The notes: generated by a model from the letters alone, not told the origin. 64,000 nt of DNA from Prochlorococcus sp. AG-409-A10 (GCA_003216175.1 QCJG01000001.1:62001-126000), one strand, 5' to 3'; positions 1 to 8,950 are shown, numbered from the stretch's first letter. Program-made: numbers and translations.

Positions 1-374
1 CTTTAGTCACTCAACGTCTCAAGACACTTGAGAAGGAAGGCATTGAATTTGCTGTTTTAACAACAAAAAGTATTGAGTTCACAAAAAAACTTTTGGATTG
101 TTTCGATCTTCAGCCAAAGCTTGTTTTCGGTCACGAATCAGGGAGTAAAGTCGATGTCTTGAATCAACTCTTACAGACAAACATAATTCAAGGATTTATT
201 GAAGATCGAAGAACTACTTTAGAAAAAGTCTTGAAAGATCCAAAGCTGAAATCTATCCCGTGTTTCTTAGCAAGCTGGGGATACTTAAAACCTCAGGATA
301 AAAATAATCTTCCTTCCGGTATTAAATTATTAAATTCAGATACTTTACGAGAACCTATTTCAAAGTGGTCTTGA
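1..374 (+). CDS. HAD-like family protein, 3' part (partial)
   Basis: The reading frame is open from the left edge of the window (first full codon at base 3) to a TGA at 372-374, so the start lies outside. The visible C-terminal part has about 123 residues and contains GFIEDRRTTLEKV followed by CFLASWGYLKP. This resembles the C-terminal phosphatase-fold segment of cyanobacterial HAD-like proteins, where an acidic ED pair coordinates Mg2+. The catalytic N-terminal DxD motif would be upstream and cannot be checked, so no substrate can be named. It lies directly upstream of recA on the same strand, but 112 bases and a LexA-like box separate them, so they are probably separate transcription units. 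Confidence 0.6.
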   Translation, partial: LVTQRLKTLEKEGIEFAVLTTKSIEFTKKLLDCFDLQPKLVFGHESGSKVDVLNQLLQTNIIQGFIEDRRTTLEKVLKDPKLKSIPCFLASWGYLKPQDKNNLPSGIKLLNSDTLREPISKWS

Positions 375-382
375 CTTAATAG

Positions 383-396
383 CGTACGTCTGTACT
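383..396 (+). promoter_or_regulatory. Candidate LexA (SOS) box of recA
   Basis: The sequence CGTACGTCTGTACT has two GTAC half-sites four bases apart. It matches the cyanobacterial LexA consensus RGTACNNNDGTWCB at every position except the first (C instead of A/G). It sits about 90 bases before the recA start, in the only intergenic space upstream of that gene. The box is seen directly; LexA control is inferred from position and consensus. Confidence 0.6.
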
Positions 397-486
397 ATCG
401 GTTTAATTGCTATTCGTTGAGGAACTGAGTATTTCATCATCAATCCCAACGTCTGTTGTTATCCCTCTGAATTAACGTTATTTATC

Positions 487-1620
487 ATGTCAAATGAAGG
501 TAAGTCACTCCAATCAACTGAACCTAAGAAAATAGATGCAAAATCTGGAGAGAAAGAAAAAGCATTGAGCTTAGTGGTTGGGCAAATAGAACGCAATTTC
601 GGGAAGGGTTCGATCATGCGTCTTGGGGACGCGTCAAAGATGCGGGTAGAAACAATATCTACGGGTGCTTTAACTCTTGATTTAGCTCTTGGTGGCGGCT
701 ATCCCAAAGGACGTGTCATAGAAGTTTATGGTCCCGAAAGTTCTGGAAAAACAACGCTGACATTACATGCGATAGCTGAGATTCAACGTAACGGTGGAGT
801 TGCTGCATTTGTAGATGCAGAACATGCTCTTGACCCAGTTTATGCAGCTTCTCTTGGTGTTGATGTAGAGAATCTTCTCGTATCTCAACCGGATACAGGC
901 GAGATGGCATTGGAAATCGTTGACCAACTTATTAGATCTGCTGCAGTCGATCTAGTTGTTGTTGATTCAGTCGCTGCACTTACGCCCCGTTCAGAGATAG
1001 AAGGCGAAATGGGTGATCATTCTGTTGGCGCTCAAGCTCGTCTAATGAGTCAAGCAATGAGAAAAATCACTGGAAATATTGGCAAGTCTGGTTGCACAGT
1101 AATTTTCTTAAATCAATTACGTCTAAAAATTGGTATTACATACGGGAATCCAGAAACGACAACTGGTGGAAATGCTCTTAAATTTTACGCCTCTGTAAGA
1201 TTAGATATTCGTCGTATTCAAACGTTAAAGAGAGGAACTGAAGAATATGGAATTCGTGCAAAAGTGAAAGTGGCAAAAAACAAAGTTGCACCTCCATTCC
1301 GAATAGCCGAATTTGATATTCTTTTTGGGAAAGGAATTAGTACTCTTGGTTGTCTTCTCGATTTAGCAGATGAGACTAATGTCGTTACTCGGAAAGGAGC
1401 TTGGTATAGCTATGAAGGTGACAATATTGGACAAGGGAGAGACAATACCATTACTTGGCTTGAACAAAATCCTGAATCAAAAGAAATAATTGAAAAGTTA
1501 GTTAAAGAAAAATTAACTGAAGGCTCAGAAGTAAGTGCTAATTCAATGAGACCATTAGCAGCAGCTGCACGACAGGCTTCATCACGACCAATCCTAACCC
1601 AAGTTTCAGCGAACGGTTAA
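487..1620 (+). CDS. recA: Recombinase RecA
   Basis: RecA is the ATP-dependent strand-exchange protein that also triggers LexA self-cleavage in the SOS response. The 377-residue product has the Walker A motif GPESSGKTT at residues 82-90, the DAEHALDP segment, Walker [11 protein letters not shown], and the L2 DNA-binding region ending in [17 protein letters not shown]2 begins [12 protein letters not shown], slightly different from the usual NQIRMKIGVMFG. The length is normal and the N-terminus is 20-30 residues longer than in E. coli, as is usual in cyanobacteria. A candidate LexA box lies upstream. Confidence 0.98.
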   Translation: MSNEGKSLQSTEPKKIDAKSGEKEKALSLVVGQIERNFGKGSIMRLGDASKMRVETISTGALTLDLALGGGYPKGRVIEVYGPESSGKTTLTLHAIAEIQRNGGVAAFVDAEHALDPVYAASLGVDVENLLVSQPDTGEMALEIVDQLIRSAAVDLVVVDSVAALTPRSEIEGEMGDHSVGAQARLMSQAMRKITGNIGKSGCTVIFLNQLRLKIGITYGNPETTTGGNALKFYASVRLDIRRIQTLKRGTEEYGIRAKVKVAKNKVAPPFRIAEFDILFGKGISTLGCLLDLADETNVVTRKGAWYSYEGDNIGQGRDNTITWLEQNPESKEIIEKLVKEKLTEGSEVSANSMRPLAAAARQASSRPILTQVSANG

Positions 1621-1640
1621 AGGTAAAAACATACTTGTCT

Positions 1641-1880
1641 TTATCTGATATCAGCAGGAATCCACCACCCTGCAGCAGGTCCAACAAAGCGGACAATGAT
1701 CCAAAGAACAACTAAAACAGCAATACCTACCCATCCTGCACTAATACTTAATTGTATAAATTGATCTCTTTGCGCTTGCGTAACAGGGAACCAAGAGACA
1801 ATACGAGGTGACTCATTTCTAGGATTTTTCTTACTACGAGGTTTTACACCTTGCTCAGATCTTCGGCGTGCTTCTCCCAT
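1641..1880 (-). CDS. DUF2839 small membrane protein
   Basis: This 79-residue protein has a very basic N-terminus (MGEARRRSEQGVKPRSKKN) followed by a single hydrophobic segment at about residues 47-66 and a short tail rich in Gly and Trp. This layout matches the cyanobacterial DUF2839 family, whose function is unknown. It is convergent with recA and separated from it by only 20 bases. It is likely a single-pass membrane protein with the basic end in the cytoplasm. Confidence 0.75.
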   Translation of the reverse strand: MGEARRRSEQGVKPRSKKNPRNESPRIVSWFPVTQAQRDQFIQLSISAGWVGIAVLVVLWIIVRFVGPAAGWWIPADIR

Positions 1881-1918
1881 TATAAAAAAAGAATATTTTT
1901 TAATCTAAGAGATTCATT

Positions 1919-3367
1919 TTAATAAGGCAATAAACGCTCTAAAGCGACCCACGGTTCAAGAGCTTCGAATATTAGTTTTCCCCAACTTCTATAGTGCATA
2001 CGGCCGTCAAGTATAGCGACTCGAACATGTTTACCCCTAATAATTGCAAGCGATTTCAGAAGAGTAGTAATGGTTTCTGGCAAAAGGAATTCTCGAAACC
2101 AGTCACGACCTTGATGCTTAAGCATTTCAACTTTAGCGGCAATCCAAGGTGATCCTAAAGCTGGTAATGGAATAACTGGGAAAATCAATTGATCTGGAGT
2201 TGACAAATTGTACTGATTAATAATCCACCAATTACAGCTACAACAAATAATCCCATTAGTCTCAATAGTAGTAGTTTCATGAACGACTCTCAATCCAAAT
2301 TCTCCAGCCAATTCACTAGTTATCTGGAGTCGCATTTGCAAATCATCTACCAAAATAATAGTTGGATGCGTACGACCAAGAATTAATCTTTGACACTGTC
2401 TTATAATATGACGATAAAAATGAGCCGTATTTGGCAAAGGTTGTCTTTTAGGAACAAATAAAGGAGTAGGTTCTTGATCAAATTTATTTCCTAAATTCAC
2501 CTTCACATTGAAATTAAATTTTTTTCTATTTAAATCTAAAAAGAGAGAATCACTTTGACCTGAGTGAGTCAACATCAAAAAAGTATTTTTCGATAGTAGA
2601 TCTGAGAGAGTTTGCAAAGGAAATAAAGGTTGAATATACCAATCCCAACTAAGTTTTCGATTATCTAGTTTCGCCCATGTCACCCATTCATTGTTGACGA
2701 CATTAAGAGCTCGTTTCCAAGGCATTGCTGAAGGCAAGTCATCTTTGAAAATTTCTTTTAATGCTAAAAGTTCCGTATAATCAATTCTTATGACTGCATC
2801 AGAACTTACTGAATGACTAAAAAGACTTCGACTTAGACGCTCATGAACTTCAATAATTGAAGCTTCAAAACGTGAGTAAGAAGCAATTAAATTCTCCCAA
2901 TCTTTTGGAGTAATTTTAACAGACATAGATTCTCTGAGCTCACTAGAAATAAACTCAGATTCAGGAAAAATTAATTGACGATTTTTTAACAAATCTTTTT
3001 CATTAGCAGAAATAAGATCTTGGTATCTTAGAACCCAAATTTTTTTATCTGAAGGAATTAATTCAATTCCTTCTACATAATCAAAACCTAATCGACTAGA
3101 TCTTAACTTTGGCAATTCCACTTCAAACAAGAGTAGATATTGTCTCTCTGAAAGAATCAGCGCAATATTCTTGGTATGCAAGCAAAGTGGAATCAAAAGG
3201 CCAGGCCACCAAAAATTTTTACTGTCACTTGATAATTGAATAAAAGTATTATCTTTACGACTTAAGCTTCTGGAGATCAATCTAGTTAGAGTCAAATTAT
3301 GAGGCCATAGAGCAAGATTGTTTTGATAGTATTTTTTTAGATGTTTATGTGAATTCGCCTCAAGCAT
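1919..3367 (-). CDS. DinG/Rad3-helicase-like protein, probably without ATPase activity
   Basis: The C-terminal part resembles the XPD/DinG helicase C-terminal domain: RDWFREFLLPETITTLLKSL (about 421-440) and then ILDGRMHYRSWGKLI (about 452-466), which corresponds to the 'VILDxR...YG' ending of DinG proteins. The N-terminal NLTLTRLISRSLSR also looks like the entry to that fold. However, no Walker A (GxGKT/S) and no DEAH box can be found in its 482 residues; where a P-loop is expected the sequence reads WWPGLLIPLCL. It is probably a cyanobacterial protein that has kept a helicase-like scaffold for another role. The location downstream of recA suggests, without proving, a link to DNA repair. Call based on short motifs only. 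Confidence 0.55.
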   Translation of the reverse strand: MLEANSHKHLKKYYQNNLALWPHNLTLTRLISRSLSRKDNTFIQLSSDSKNFWWPGLLIPLCLHTKNIALILSERQYLLLFEVELPKLRSSRLGFDYVEGIELIPSDKKIWVLRYQDLISANEKDLLKNRQLIFPESEFISSELRESMSVKITPKDWENLIASYSRFEASIIEVHERLSRSLFSHSVSSDAVIRIDYTELLALKEIFKDDLPSAMPWKRALNVVNNEWVTWAKLDNRKLSWDWYIQPLFPLQTLSDLLSKNTFLMLTHSGQSDSLFLDLNRKKFNFNVKVNLGNKFDQEPTPLFVPKRQPLPNTAHFYRHIIRQCQRLILGRTHPTIILVDDLQMRLQITSELAGEFGLRVVHETTTIETNGIICCSCNWWIINQYNLSTPDQLIFPVIPLPALGSPWIAAKVEMLKHQGRDWFREFLLPETITTLLKSLAIIRGKHVRVAILDGRMHYRSWGKLIFEALEPWVALERLLPY

Positions 3368-3440
3368 TAGTAGGACCTTTTATCAATAAATTCTTTTAAT
3401 CATGTTGCCCTATCAATAAAGATATAGAACAATACTATTT

Positions 3441-4301
3441 ATGGAGCTTAAAGCAAAACCATCTAAAAATATTGGAATTGTCGGATTAGGTCTAATTGGA
3501 GGCTCCTTAGGCTTAGATCTCCAAAAGCTTGGATATACAATATATGGGATTACTCATCGAGAAAAAACTGCTCAAAAAGCCAGAGAAAGAAAACTAGCCC
3601 AAATTGTTAGTACTAATCCAAGTGTATTAAAAAATTGTTCTCTTATTTATATTGCTTTACCACTTGAACAGATTCTAAATCCTTCATCCGCTTTAATCAA
3701 TGCCATACCTAGGGATGCTGTTGTTACTGATGTTGGATCTGTAAAAGTCCCTATTTTAAATACTTGGAACAAGCTACATCCGCGTTTTGTAGCCAGTCAT
3801 CCAATGACAGGAACGGAAGAATCTGGTGTTAGCGCAGGTCAACATAATTTATTTAAAAATAAGCCATGGGTCGTTACTCCAAATAAAGAAACTGATCAAA
3901 AAGCCCTCGAAATAGTTCACCAAATTTCTTTATCACTTGGAAGTCAATGGATAAGCTCTGAACCTCAAACACATGATGAAGCGGTTGGATTGATTTCACA
4001 TTTACCAGTTCTAATTAGCGCAGCATTACTCGATACTATCCGTACTGAGGTAAAGCCTTCCTTATATGCACTTGCAAAAAGTATTTCATCCAGTGGGTTT
4101 GCTGACACCTCTAGGGTCGGAGGTGGCAACCCAGATCTAGGAGTCTCTATGGCAAAATTTAACAAAGAAAATATAAAGAGGCATTTGGCATCTTATAGAC
4201 ATTCTCTAGATCTTTTTGAAAAATGTTTACATGAAGAGGACTGGAGTGAACTCAAAAAAATACTAGTCAATACACAGGAAGAAAGACAGAATTTCATTTA
4301 A
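3441..4301 (+). CDS. tyrA: Prephenate/arogenate dehydrogenase
   Basis: TyrA performs the NAD(P)-dependent oxidative decarboxylation that leads to tyrosine; cyanobacterial enzymes usually prefer arogenate and NADP. The 286-residue protein begins with a Rossmann fold carrying GIVGLGLIGGSLG (about residues 12-24). The active-site segment SHPMTGTEESGVSAG is at about residues 118-132, followed by the all-helical C-terminal dimerization domain (HDEAVGLISHLP). No ACT or chorismate mutase domain is attached. It is divergent from the DinG-like gene and convergent with crtD, with only 6 bases between the stops. The substrate preference is an inference from the lineage. Confidence 0.92.
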   Translation: MELKAKPSKNIGIVGLGLIGGSLGLDLQKLGYTIYGITHREKTAQKARERKLAQIVSTNPSVLKNCSLIYIALPLEQILNPSSALINAIPRDAVVTDVGSVKVPILNTWNKLHPRFVASHPMTGTEESGVSAGQHNLFKNKPWVVTPNKETDQKALEIVHQISLSLGSQWISSEPQTHDEAVGLISHLPVLISAALLDTIRTEVKPSLYALAKSISSSGFADTSRVGGGNPDLGVSMAKFNKENIKRHLASYRHSLDLFEKCLHEEDWSELKKILVNTQEERQNFI

Positions 4302-4307
4302 AACCTA

Positions 4308-5825
4308 CTAATTAAAGACAGGGATATTCAAATGTCTACCTTTACATTCCATTAGTTGTCTGACAGCCATCATAGCTGATTGGCTTACACCAGCTGTACC
4401 TTCGCCGGGATATATTGAATCTCCACAAAGCCATAAACCTCTAAGAGGGGTTCTACTTGACAAGCCAAAAGGGCCAAATTGATCTGTATGTTGACCAAGC
4501 CCTCCGACTATCCCTCCAGGACGTCCAGTCCACCTTTCAAAGCTTCTTGGAGTTGAAAGTTCTTGATGATCCCAACTCGTCTCTAGCAAATTAAACTTTT
4601 TATTTAAAATAGTTATGATCTGTTTTAAATAAAAAGTTTTTTTTCTGGCATACGATTGACTATCTAGATTAGACCATTGCTCAATATCAACAAAAATACT
4701 TGCAATTAAAGTAGCCATTCCAGCTGGTGCACGTTGATCATCTTCCATGCTGATAGAAATAAATAAAGAGCCAAAATTCTCATCAAAAATTTGAATATGT
4801 CCTTGGCAATCAACTGGTAAATCAGAACGACGAAGAGCTCCATAAAATACAAGAGCACCACTAGGTTTGGGTAATTTTTTTATAATTTCACGGTATGTTG
4901 AGGATAAACCACCATCAATAGGAATTAAATCTAAAAGTGATTGGGGCGGCAAGCTAAAAACGATATCTGATGCTTTCAGCTGTATCAAATTCTTTCTTCT
5001 ATCTATTACATTGACATTAAAAATATTTGGATTTCTTTTACTTAATATTTTGGTCACTTTATGCCCAATCAAAAGGCTTCCACCATCCCTTAAAAAACTA
5101 TCTTTTATCCTATCGCTAAGGGTTTGCATTGATCCATGAAGATGCCATAGTCCTCTAGGAGATTGGGCCATTTGAAGAACAGTTGCACCATATAAAGCTG
5201 CCGTTCTAGTTGCTGGCTCTTGAGAGTAAAGTTTTAATTGAAGGTCTAGAAAGCTTCGTAGACGTCTATCTTTATGGCAACCAGTTATTGTAAGCAAGTC
5301 TGCAATAGTCAACTTACTCAACAAACCTGTTAAAAGATTTGAAGGACGTATGGCTCTAATTAATTGACTAAAATCCCAGAAATTTCTTACCGGAAGTATT
5401 GGATCTCTTTCAACAAATGCCCAGTTACTTTCGTGAATTTTAGAACATAATGACCAGAAGATTTCACTCCCAGGGAACTGTTCTTGTCTTTCTTTCTGCC
5501 ATCTCAATGGATCATACCAAAGATTGATTGGGCCACTACCATCACCAAGAACGACTGAACATCCAGGATCTAAAATTTTTGCATCAGGTATCGCAATATC
5601 TAAATAATTAAATAAACGATGATGAATTCCTCCCTTCTCAAGACCTGCAACTTGGGTAGCTCCTACATCGAAGGTATAAGAACCCCTTTTAAAAGTTCCT
5701 GCACAGCCACCTAATTGACTATGTGCTTCGACCAAAGTTACCTTATACCCCTCTTTAGCGAGAAGAGCAGCACCTGTTAAGCCAGCTATGCCTCCCCCAA
5801 CAACAATGATAGATTCTTCAGACAT
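4308..5825 (-). CDS. crtD: Carotenoid C-3',4' desaturase-like FAD oxidoreductase (CrtD type)
   Basis: This 505-residue protein belongs to the phytoene desaturase/isomerase family. It has an N-terminal FAD-binding motif VVGGGIAGLTGAALL (about 8-22) followed by an acidic residue ending strand 2 (VTLVEA), and the family's C-terminal FAD motif LWLCGDSIYPGEGTAGVSQS at about 464. Internal blocks such as GATQVAGLEKGGIH and SFLDLQLKLYSQEPA are the features I associate with the cyanobacterial CrtD subgroup rather than CrtH (carotene isomerase). The family acts on membrane carotenoids. The alternative is a CrtH/CrtO-type enzyme; the family is sure, the exact reaction less so. Confidence 0.75.
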   Translation of the reverse strand: MSEESIIVVGGGIAGLTGAALLAKEGYKVTLVEAHSQLGGCAGTFKRGSYTFDVGATQVAGLEKGGIHHRLFNYLDIAIPDAKILDPGCSVVLGDGSGPINLWYDPLRWQKERQEQFPGSEIFWSLCSKIHESNWAFVERDPILPVRNFWDFSQLIRAIRPSNLLTGLLSKLTIADLLTITGCHKDRRLRSFLDLQLKLYSQEPATRTAALYGATVLQMAQSPRGLWHLHGSMQTLSDRIKDSFLRDGGSLLIGHKVTKILSKRNPNIFNVNVIDRRKNLIQLKASDIVFSLPPQSLLDLIPIDGGLSSTYREIIKKLPKPSGALVFYGALRRSDLPVDCQGHIQIFDENFGSLFISISMEDDQRAPAGMATLIASIFVDIEQWSNLDSQSYARKKTFYLKQIITILNKKFNLLETSWDHQELSTPRSFERWTGRPGGIVGGLGQHTDQFGPFGLSSRTPLRGLWLCGDSIYPGEGTAGVSQSAMMAVRQLMECKGRHLNIPVFN

Positions 5826-5853
5826 AAAAAATTATCAATAGAGATTACAGTGA

Positions 5854-6741
5854 ATGGAGGAATTAATCCAAAAGGCTCTTTCAAGTTCAAATAAAGTAAG
5901 CAAAAACTCGTTAATAGAAAAAATAATTCCGGTAGGCGGAGGTTGTATCCATAAAGCTTGGTGCATTCATTTCCAAAATGGCAAGAGAGTTTTTGCCAAA
6001 TCAAATCACATTGACAATATTAATATGTTTAAGTTCGAACGTGAGTGTCTTTCAGTTCTAAAAAGATTTGCTAATAAATCTTATATCTGTATTCCTGAAC
6101 CACTTGATCTCATAATTTATCAAAATATATCTATACTTTTTTTAGAATGGGTAGATATCAATCAATCCCAACAAAATCTCCTTGGGAAAGGCTTAGCACT
6201 GTTGCATAAATTCTCGAGTGAATTGAGCCAAAAAAATTTTGGATGGGAAGAAGAAGGTTTTATAGGTTCTAACACCCAAATAAGAGGGTGGGAAAGTAAT
6301 TGGGGCAAATTCTTTGTAAATTATCGTCTTAGGCCACAACTCATAAAAGCAAAAGCATGGGGGGTTATAGTTGATGATTATGAGGATGTTTTAATATATT
6401 TGAGCTCATATCTGAATGATCATCAGCCAAGGGTCTCAATCGTTCATGGTGATCTATGGTCGGGTAATTGTGGAAGTACTAAAAATGGTTTGGGAACTCT
6501 ATATGACCCTGCCAGTTATTGGGCTGACAGAGAAGTTGATATCTCAATGACTAAATTATTTGGTGGTTTTAATAAAGAATTTTATAAAGGTTACGAAGAG
6601 ATTTGGGCACTAGATAAATTTTCAAAAGATAGAACTGATATTTATAATCTTTACCATTTGCTTAATCACGCAAATATGTTTGGTGGATCCTACAAAGAAA
6701 ATTCATTAAAAATACTAAAAGATCTGAGATCTCGTGTGTAA
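5854..6741 (+). CDS. Fructosamine kinase family protein
   Basis: Proteins of this family have the aminoglycoside-phosphotransferase/kinase fold and phosphorylate sugar amines on glycated proteins or small molecules, which leads to deglycation. The 295-residue product carries the catalytic loop HGDLWSGN at about 198-205 and the Mg-binding Asp in YDPASYWADRE about 20 residues later. Near the N-terminus, VFAKSN supplies the ATP-binding lysine. The length is normal. It is divergent from crtD with 28 bases between start codons, and its stop lies in the loop of a bidirectional terminator shared with the next gene. The natural substrate is unknown. Confidence 0.85.
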   Translation: MEELIQKALSSSNKVSKNSLIEKIIPVGGGCIHKAWCIHFQNGKRVFAKSNHIDNINMFKFERECLSVLKRFANKSYICIPEPLDLIIYQNISILFLEWVDINQSQQNLLGKGLALLHKFSSELSQKNFGWEEEGFIGSNTQIRGWESNWGKFFVNYRLRPQLIKAKAWGVIVDDYEDVLIYLSSYLNDHQPRVSIVHGDLWSGNCGSTKNGLGTLYDPASYWADREVDISMTKLFGGFNKEFYKGYEEIWALDKFSKDRTDIYNLYHLLNHANMFGGSYKENSLKILKDLRSRV

Positions 6742-6764
6742 CGAAAACTCAGATCTTTTATTTT
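6717..6764. terminator. Bidirectional terminator hairpin between convergent genes
   Basis: AAAAGATCTGAG (6717-6728) is perfectly complementary to CTCAGATCTTTT (6748-6759), giving a 12-bp stem with a 19-base loop that contains the stop codon of the fructosamine-kinase-like gene. T-rich sequence follows on both strands. The position between two convergent genes supports termination in both directions. Confidence 0.7.
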
Positions 6765-6777
6765 CTCTCTTATGAGT

Positions 6778-7140
6778 TTATCCTAAGTACTCTTTTTTTA
6801 GATTTTGAACTTTATCAAATACAGCAGTTCTTTTTTCACTTGTTGTCAAGTTCTGCCAACTCCATTGGCCTAAAACAACAATTCCAAGAAGTTCTAGCAA
6901 ACCAGGAAGAATTGGGAAAAAATTAACTGTGTCAATAACAACCTTGATTAAAACTTGAGCTAAAACAACAACGGCAATGATACCTGCCGCCTTGCCATAC
7001 TTACCCATTTGAGTCCAATCAATTTTGCTCAAAGATTCATTAACTTTTCCCATTACATCACTGTAACGTTCTGAAAAATTAACACCTTCAGTTTTCCCTG
7101 CCTTTGATTCATCTTTAGAATCAGGATTGACATCAGACAT
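6778..7140 (-). CDS. CAAD/CURT1-like thylakoid membrane protein
   Basis: The protein has an acidic, Ser/Lys-rich soluble N-terminus of about 50 residues, two hydrophobic helices close together (IIAVVVLAQVLIKVVI, then ILPGLLELLGIVVLGQWSW) and a short amphipathic tail ending NLKKEYLG. This is the pattern of the CAAD domain found in cyanobacterial tRNA synthetases and in CURT1 thylakoid-curvature proteins. No synthetase domain is attached, so it is the stand-alone form and probably sits in thylakoid membranes. I place the start at the ATG at 7140 (MSDVNPDSK); a GTG two codons upstream at 7146 is an alternative. Confidence 0.75.
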   Translation of the reverse strand: MSDVNPDSKDESKAGKTEGVNFSERYSDVMGKVNESLSKIDWTQMGKYGKAAGIIAVVVLAQVLIKVVIDTVNFFPILPGLLELLGIVVLGQWSWQNLTTSEKRTAVFDKVQNLKKEYLG

Positions 7141-7263
7141 GAACACAAGCTACTAAGCAAATATGGACTGAGCGTATCGAATTAATCTAATAAATGCCAT
7201 AGGCTGAATAGAGATAAGTCCGAACCAAAATAGAGAGGATGCCGAATCAAATCATTTTTTTTC

Positions 7264-7776
7264 ATGAAAATTCCAAAATCTATTGAATTCCATAACGAAA
7301 CTAATTATGCCCTCTTAAGATTTTTAAAGGCGGCAGAGCCAGAAGAAGGCTGCTGTATGTTAATTGGCAAAACAAACAGCTCAGCCAAAGATCACAAAAG
7401 AAATATTTGGGAGGTAACTCACATAAGGAATTGTCGAAATATTTGGGGGGAACCGGAATCAAAATTAATTGATCAAAATATAAGAGAGTTTTCTAATCAA
7501 AAAAATATGCAATTGTCCAAAAAAAATCGCTTTGAAATAAACGCCATTGATCAAATTGCATCTCACAAATGGGCAAGAGAAAATAATCTAGAAGTTTTAT
7601 GCTTTGCACACTCTCATCCTACAGGTGAAAACAAACCGTCTGAAATGGATTTATTCTTACACCAATCTCCTGGTCTTATGATTATTTCAAATAAGGATGG
7701 AGATTTAAAAGCATGGTGGATCAAAAATAAATTAAACTTTCATAGCGTGAAAATTGAAATTTTTTCTTTAACGTAA
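7264..7776 (+). CDS. JAB/MPN-type metallopeptidase (M67-like)
   Basis: The JAMM zinc-peptidase motif is complete: a glutamate in PEEGCCMLIG (residues 27/28), then HSHP at 116-119 and SEMD at 126-129 (the HxHPx6SxxD pattern). The 170-residue size suits a stand-alone bacterial JAB domain. Such enzymes remove C-terminal extensions from ubiquitin-like or sulfur-carrier proteins (MoaD/ThiS/CysO type). The gene is 23 bases upstream of moeB on the same strand, so they are likely co-transcribed, which supports a sulfur-carrier role. No carrier protein is encoded next to it. The family call is firm; the substrate is inferred. Confidence 0.85.
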   Translation: MKIPKSIEFHNETNYALLRFLKAAEPEEGCCMLIGKTNSSAKDHKRNIWEVTHIRNCRNIWGEPESKLIDQNIREFSNQKNMQLSKKNRFEINAIDQIASHKWARENNLEVLCFAHSHPTGENKPSEMDLFLHQSPGLMIISNKDGDLKAWWIKNKLNFHSVKIEIFSLT

Positions 7777-7799
7777 ACTAATAATGAACGGTTTGATTA

Positions 7800-8948
7800 A
7801 TGGAGAAAAGTCAGAGTAAAGCTAATTTAAATTCTGAAGAAATTGCTAGGTATGCAAGACACATAAGTCTTCCTGAAATAGGTTTTAAAGGCCAAGAAAA
7901 ATTGAAGCAAAGCTCAGTTGCTTGTATTGGAACAGGAGGACTAGGATCTCCTCTTTTAATTTATCTTGCAGCAGCTGGAATTGGGCGAATAGGAATAGTT
8001 GATTTTGATGTAGTTGAATACTCAAACTTACAAAGGCAAATCATTCATACAACAAATTCAATAGGCCAATTAAAAACAGATTCTGCTAAACAACAAATAC
8101 TTAAAATAAATCCTTCTTGTAGAGTTGATTTATTCAATCAAAAGCTAACAAGTAGTAATGCTTTGGAAATACTTGAAACTTATGATGTTATATGTGATTG
8201 TTCAGACAATTTCCCAACTCGCTACCTAATTAATGATGCTTGTCTAATACTTAATAAGCCTAATATATATGGTTCAATCGCAAGATTCGAAGGTCAAGTA
8301 AGTGTGTTTAATTTGAAGGAAGATAGTCCTAACTATCGAGATCTTATTCCTACACCACCTCCACAAGAATTAATTCCATCATGTTCTGAAGCTGGAGTCA
8401 TGGGAATTCTTCCAGGAATTATTGGTACAATTCAAGCAACAGAAACCATAAAGATAATAACAAATATTGGTGATCCTCTAAACGGTAGGCTACTGATTTT
8501 CAATGCATTAAAGATGCGCTTTAAAGAGCTAAAATTGAAATCCAATACAGAAAATAGAAATATCCAAAAGCTAATAGATTATAAAAGTTTCTGTTCAGAT
8601 GTTAAAGTTAAAAATGAAGTCGATTGTGATATAAAGAGTATCTCAATTAAGGAATTAAAAATACTTTTGAGCCAATCGTCGAATGAAATACAATTAGTAG
8701 ATGTTCGCAACCCAAACGAACACAATCAATATTCAATCTTAGGTTCAAAACTGATACCCCTTAGCACTATTGAAAGCGGAGAAGCCATGAATGAAGTTAA
8801 AACTCTTACGGCAAAAAAAAAGCTCTATGTATTTTGTAAAAGTGGGACAAGGTCATTGCGAGCATTGAAGCATTTAAACAAATTTGGAATTAGGGGTATT
8901 AATATTGAAGGAGGTATTGAAGCCTGGAATAATGAAAGTATTAATTAA
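7800..8948 (+). CDS. moeB: E1-like adenylyltransferase with rhodanese domain (MoeB/MoeZ type)
   Basis: MoeB-type enzymes adenylate the C-terminal glycine of a small sulfur carrier, and the rhodanese domain then supplies sulfur. The 382-residue protein has the E1 nucleotide-binding motif GTGGLGSP (44-51), IVDFDVVEYSNLQRQI, and PSCSEAGVMGILPGIIG. The C-terminal rhodanese domain has the active-site loop CKSGTRS with Cys346. The segment normally reading CYRCL reads NYRDLIP here, so that pair of zinc cysteines is missing, as I recall also for MoeZ-type proteins. It follows the JAB gene by 23 bases. It could serve molybdopterin, thiamin or tRNA thiolation; the carrier is not in this window. Confidence 0.9.
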   Translation: MEKSQSKANLNSEEIARYARHISLPEIGFKGQEKLKQSSVACIGTGGLGSPLLIYLAAAGIGRIGIVDFDVVEYSNLQRQIIHTTNSIGQLKTDSAKQQILKINPSCRVDLFNQKLTSSNALEILETYDVICDCSDNFPTRYLINDACLILNKPNIYGSIARFEGQVSVFNLKEDSPNYRDLIPTPPPQELIPSCSEAGVMGILPGIIGTIQATETIKIITNIGDPLNGRLLIFNALKMRFKELKLKSNTENRNIQKLIDYKSFCSDVKVKNEVDCDIKSISIKELKILLSQSSNEIQLVDVRNPNEHNQYSILGSKLIPLSTIESGEAMNEVKTLTAKKKLYVFCKSGTRSLRALKHLNKFGIRGINIEGGIEAWNNESIN

Positions 8949-8950
8949 AA

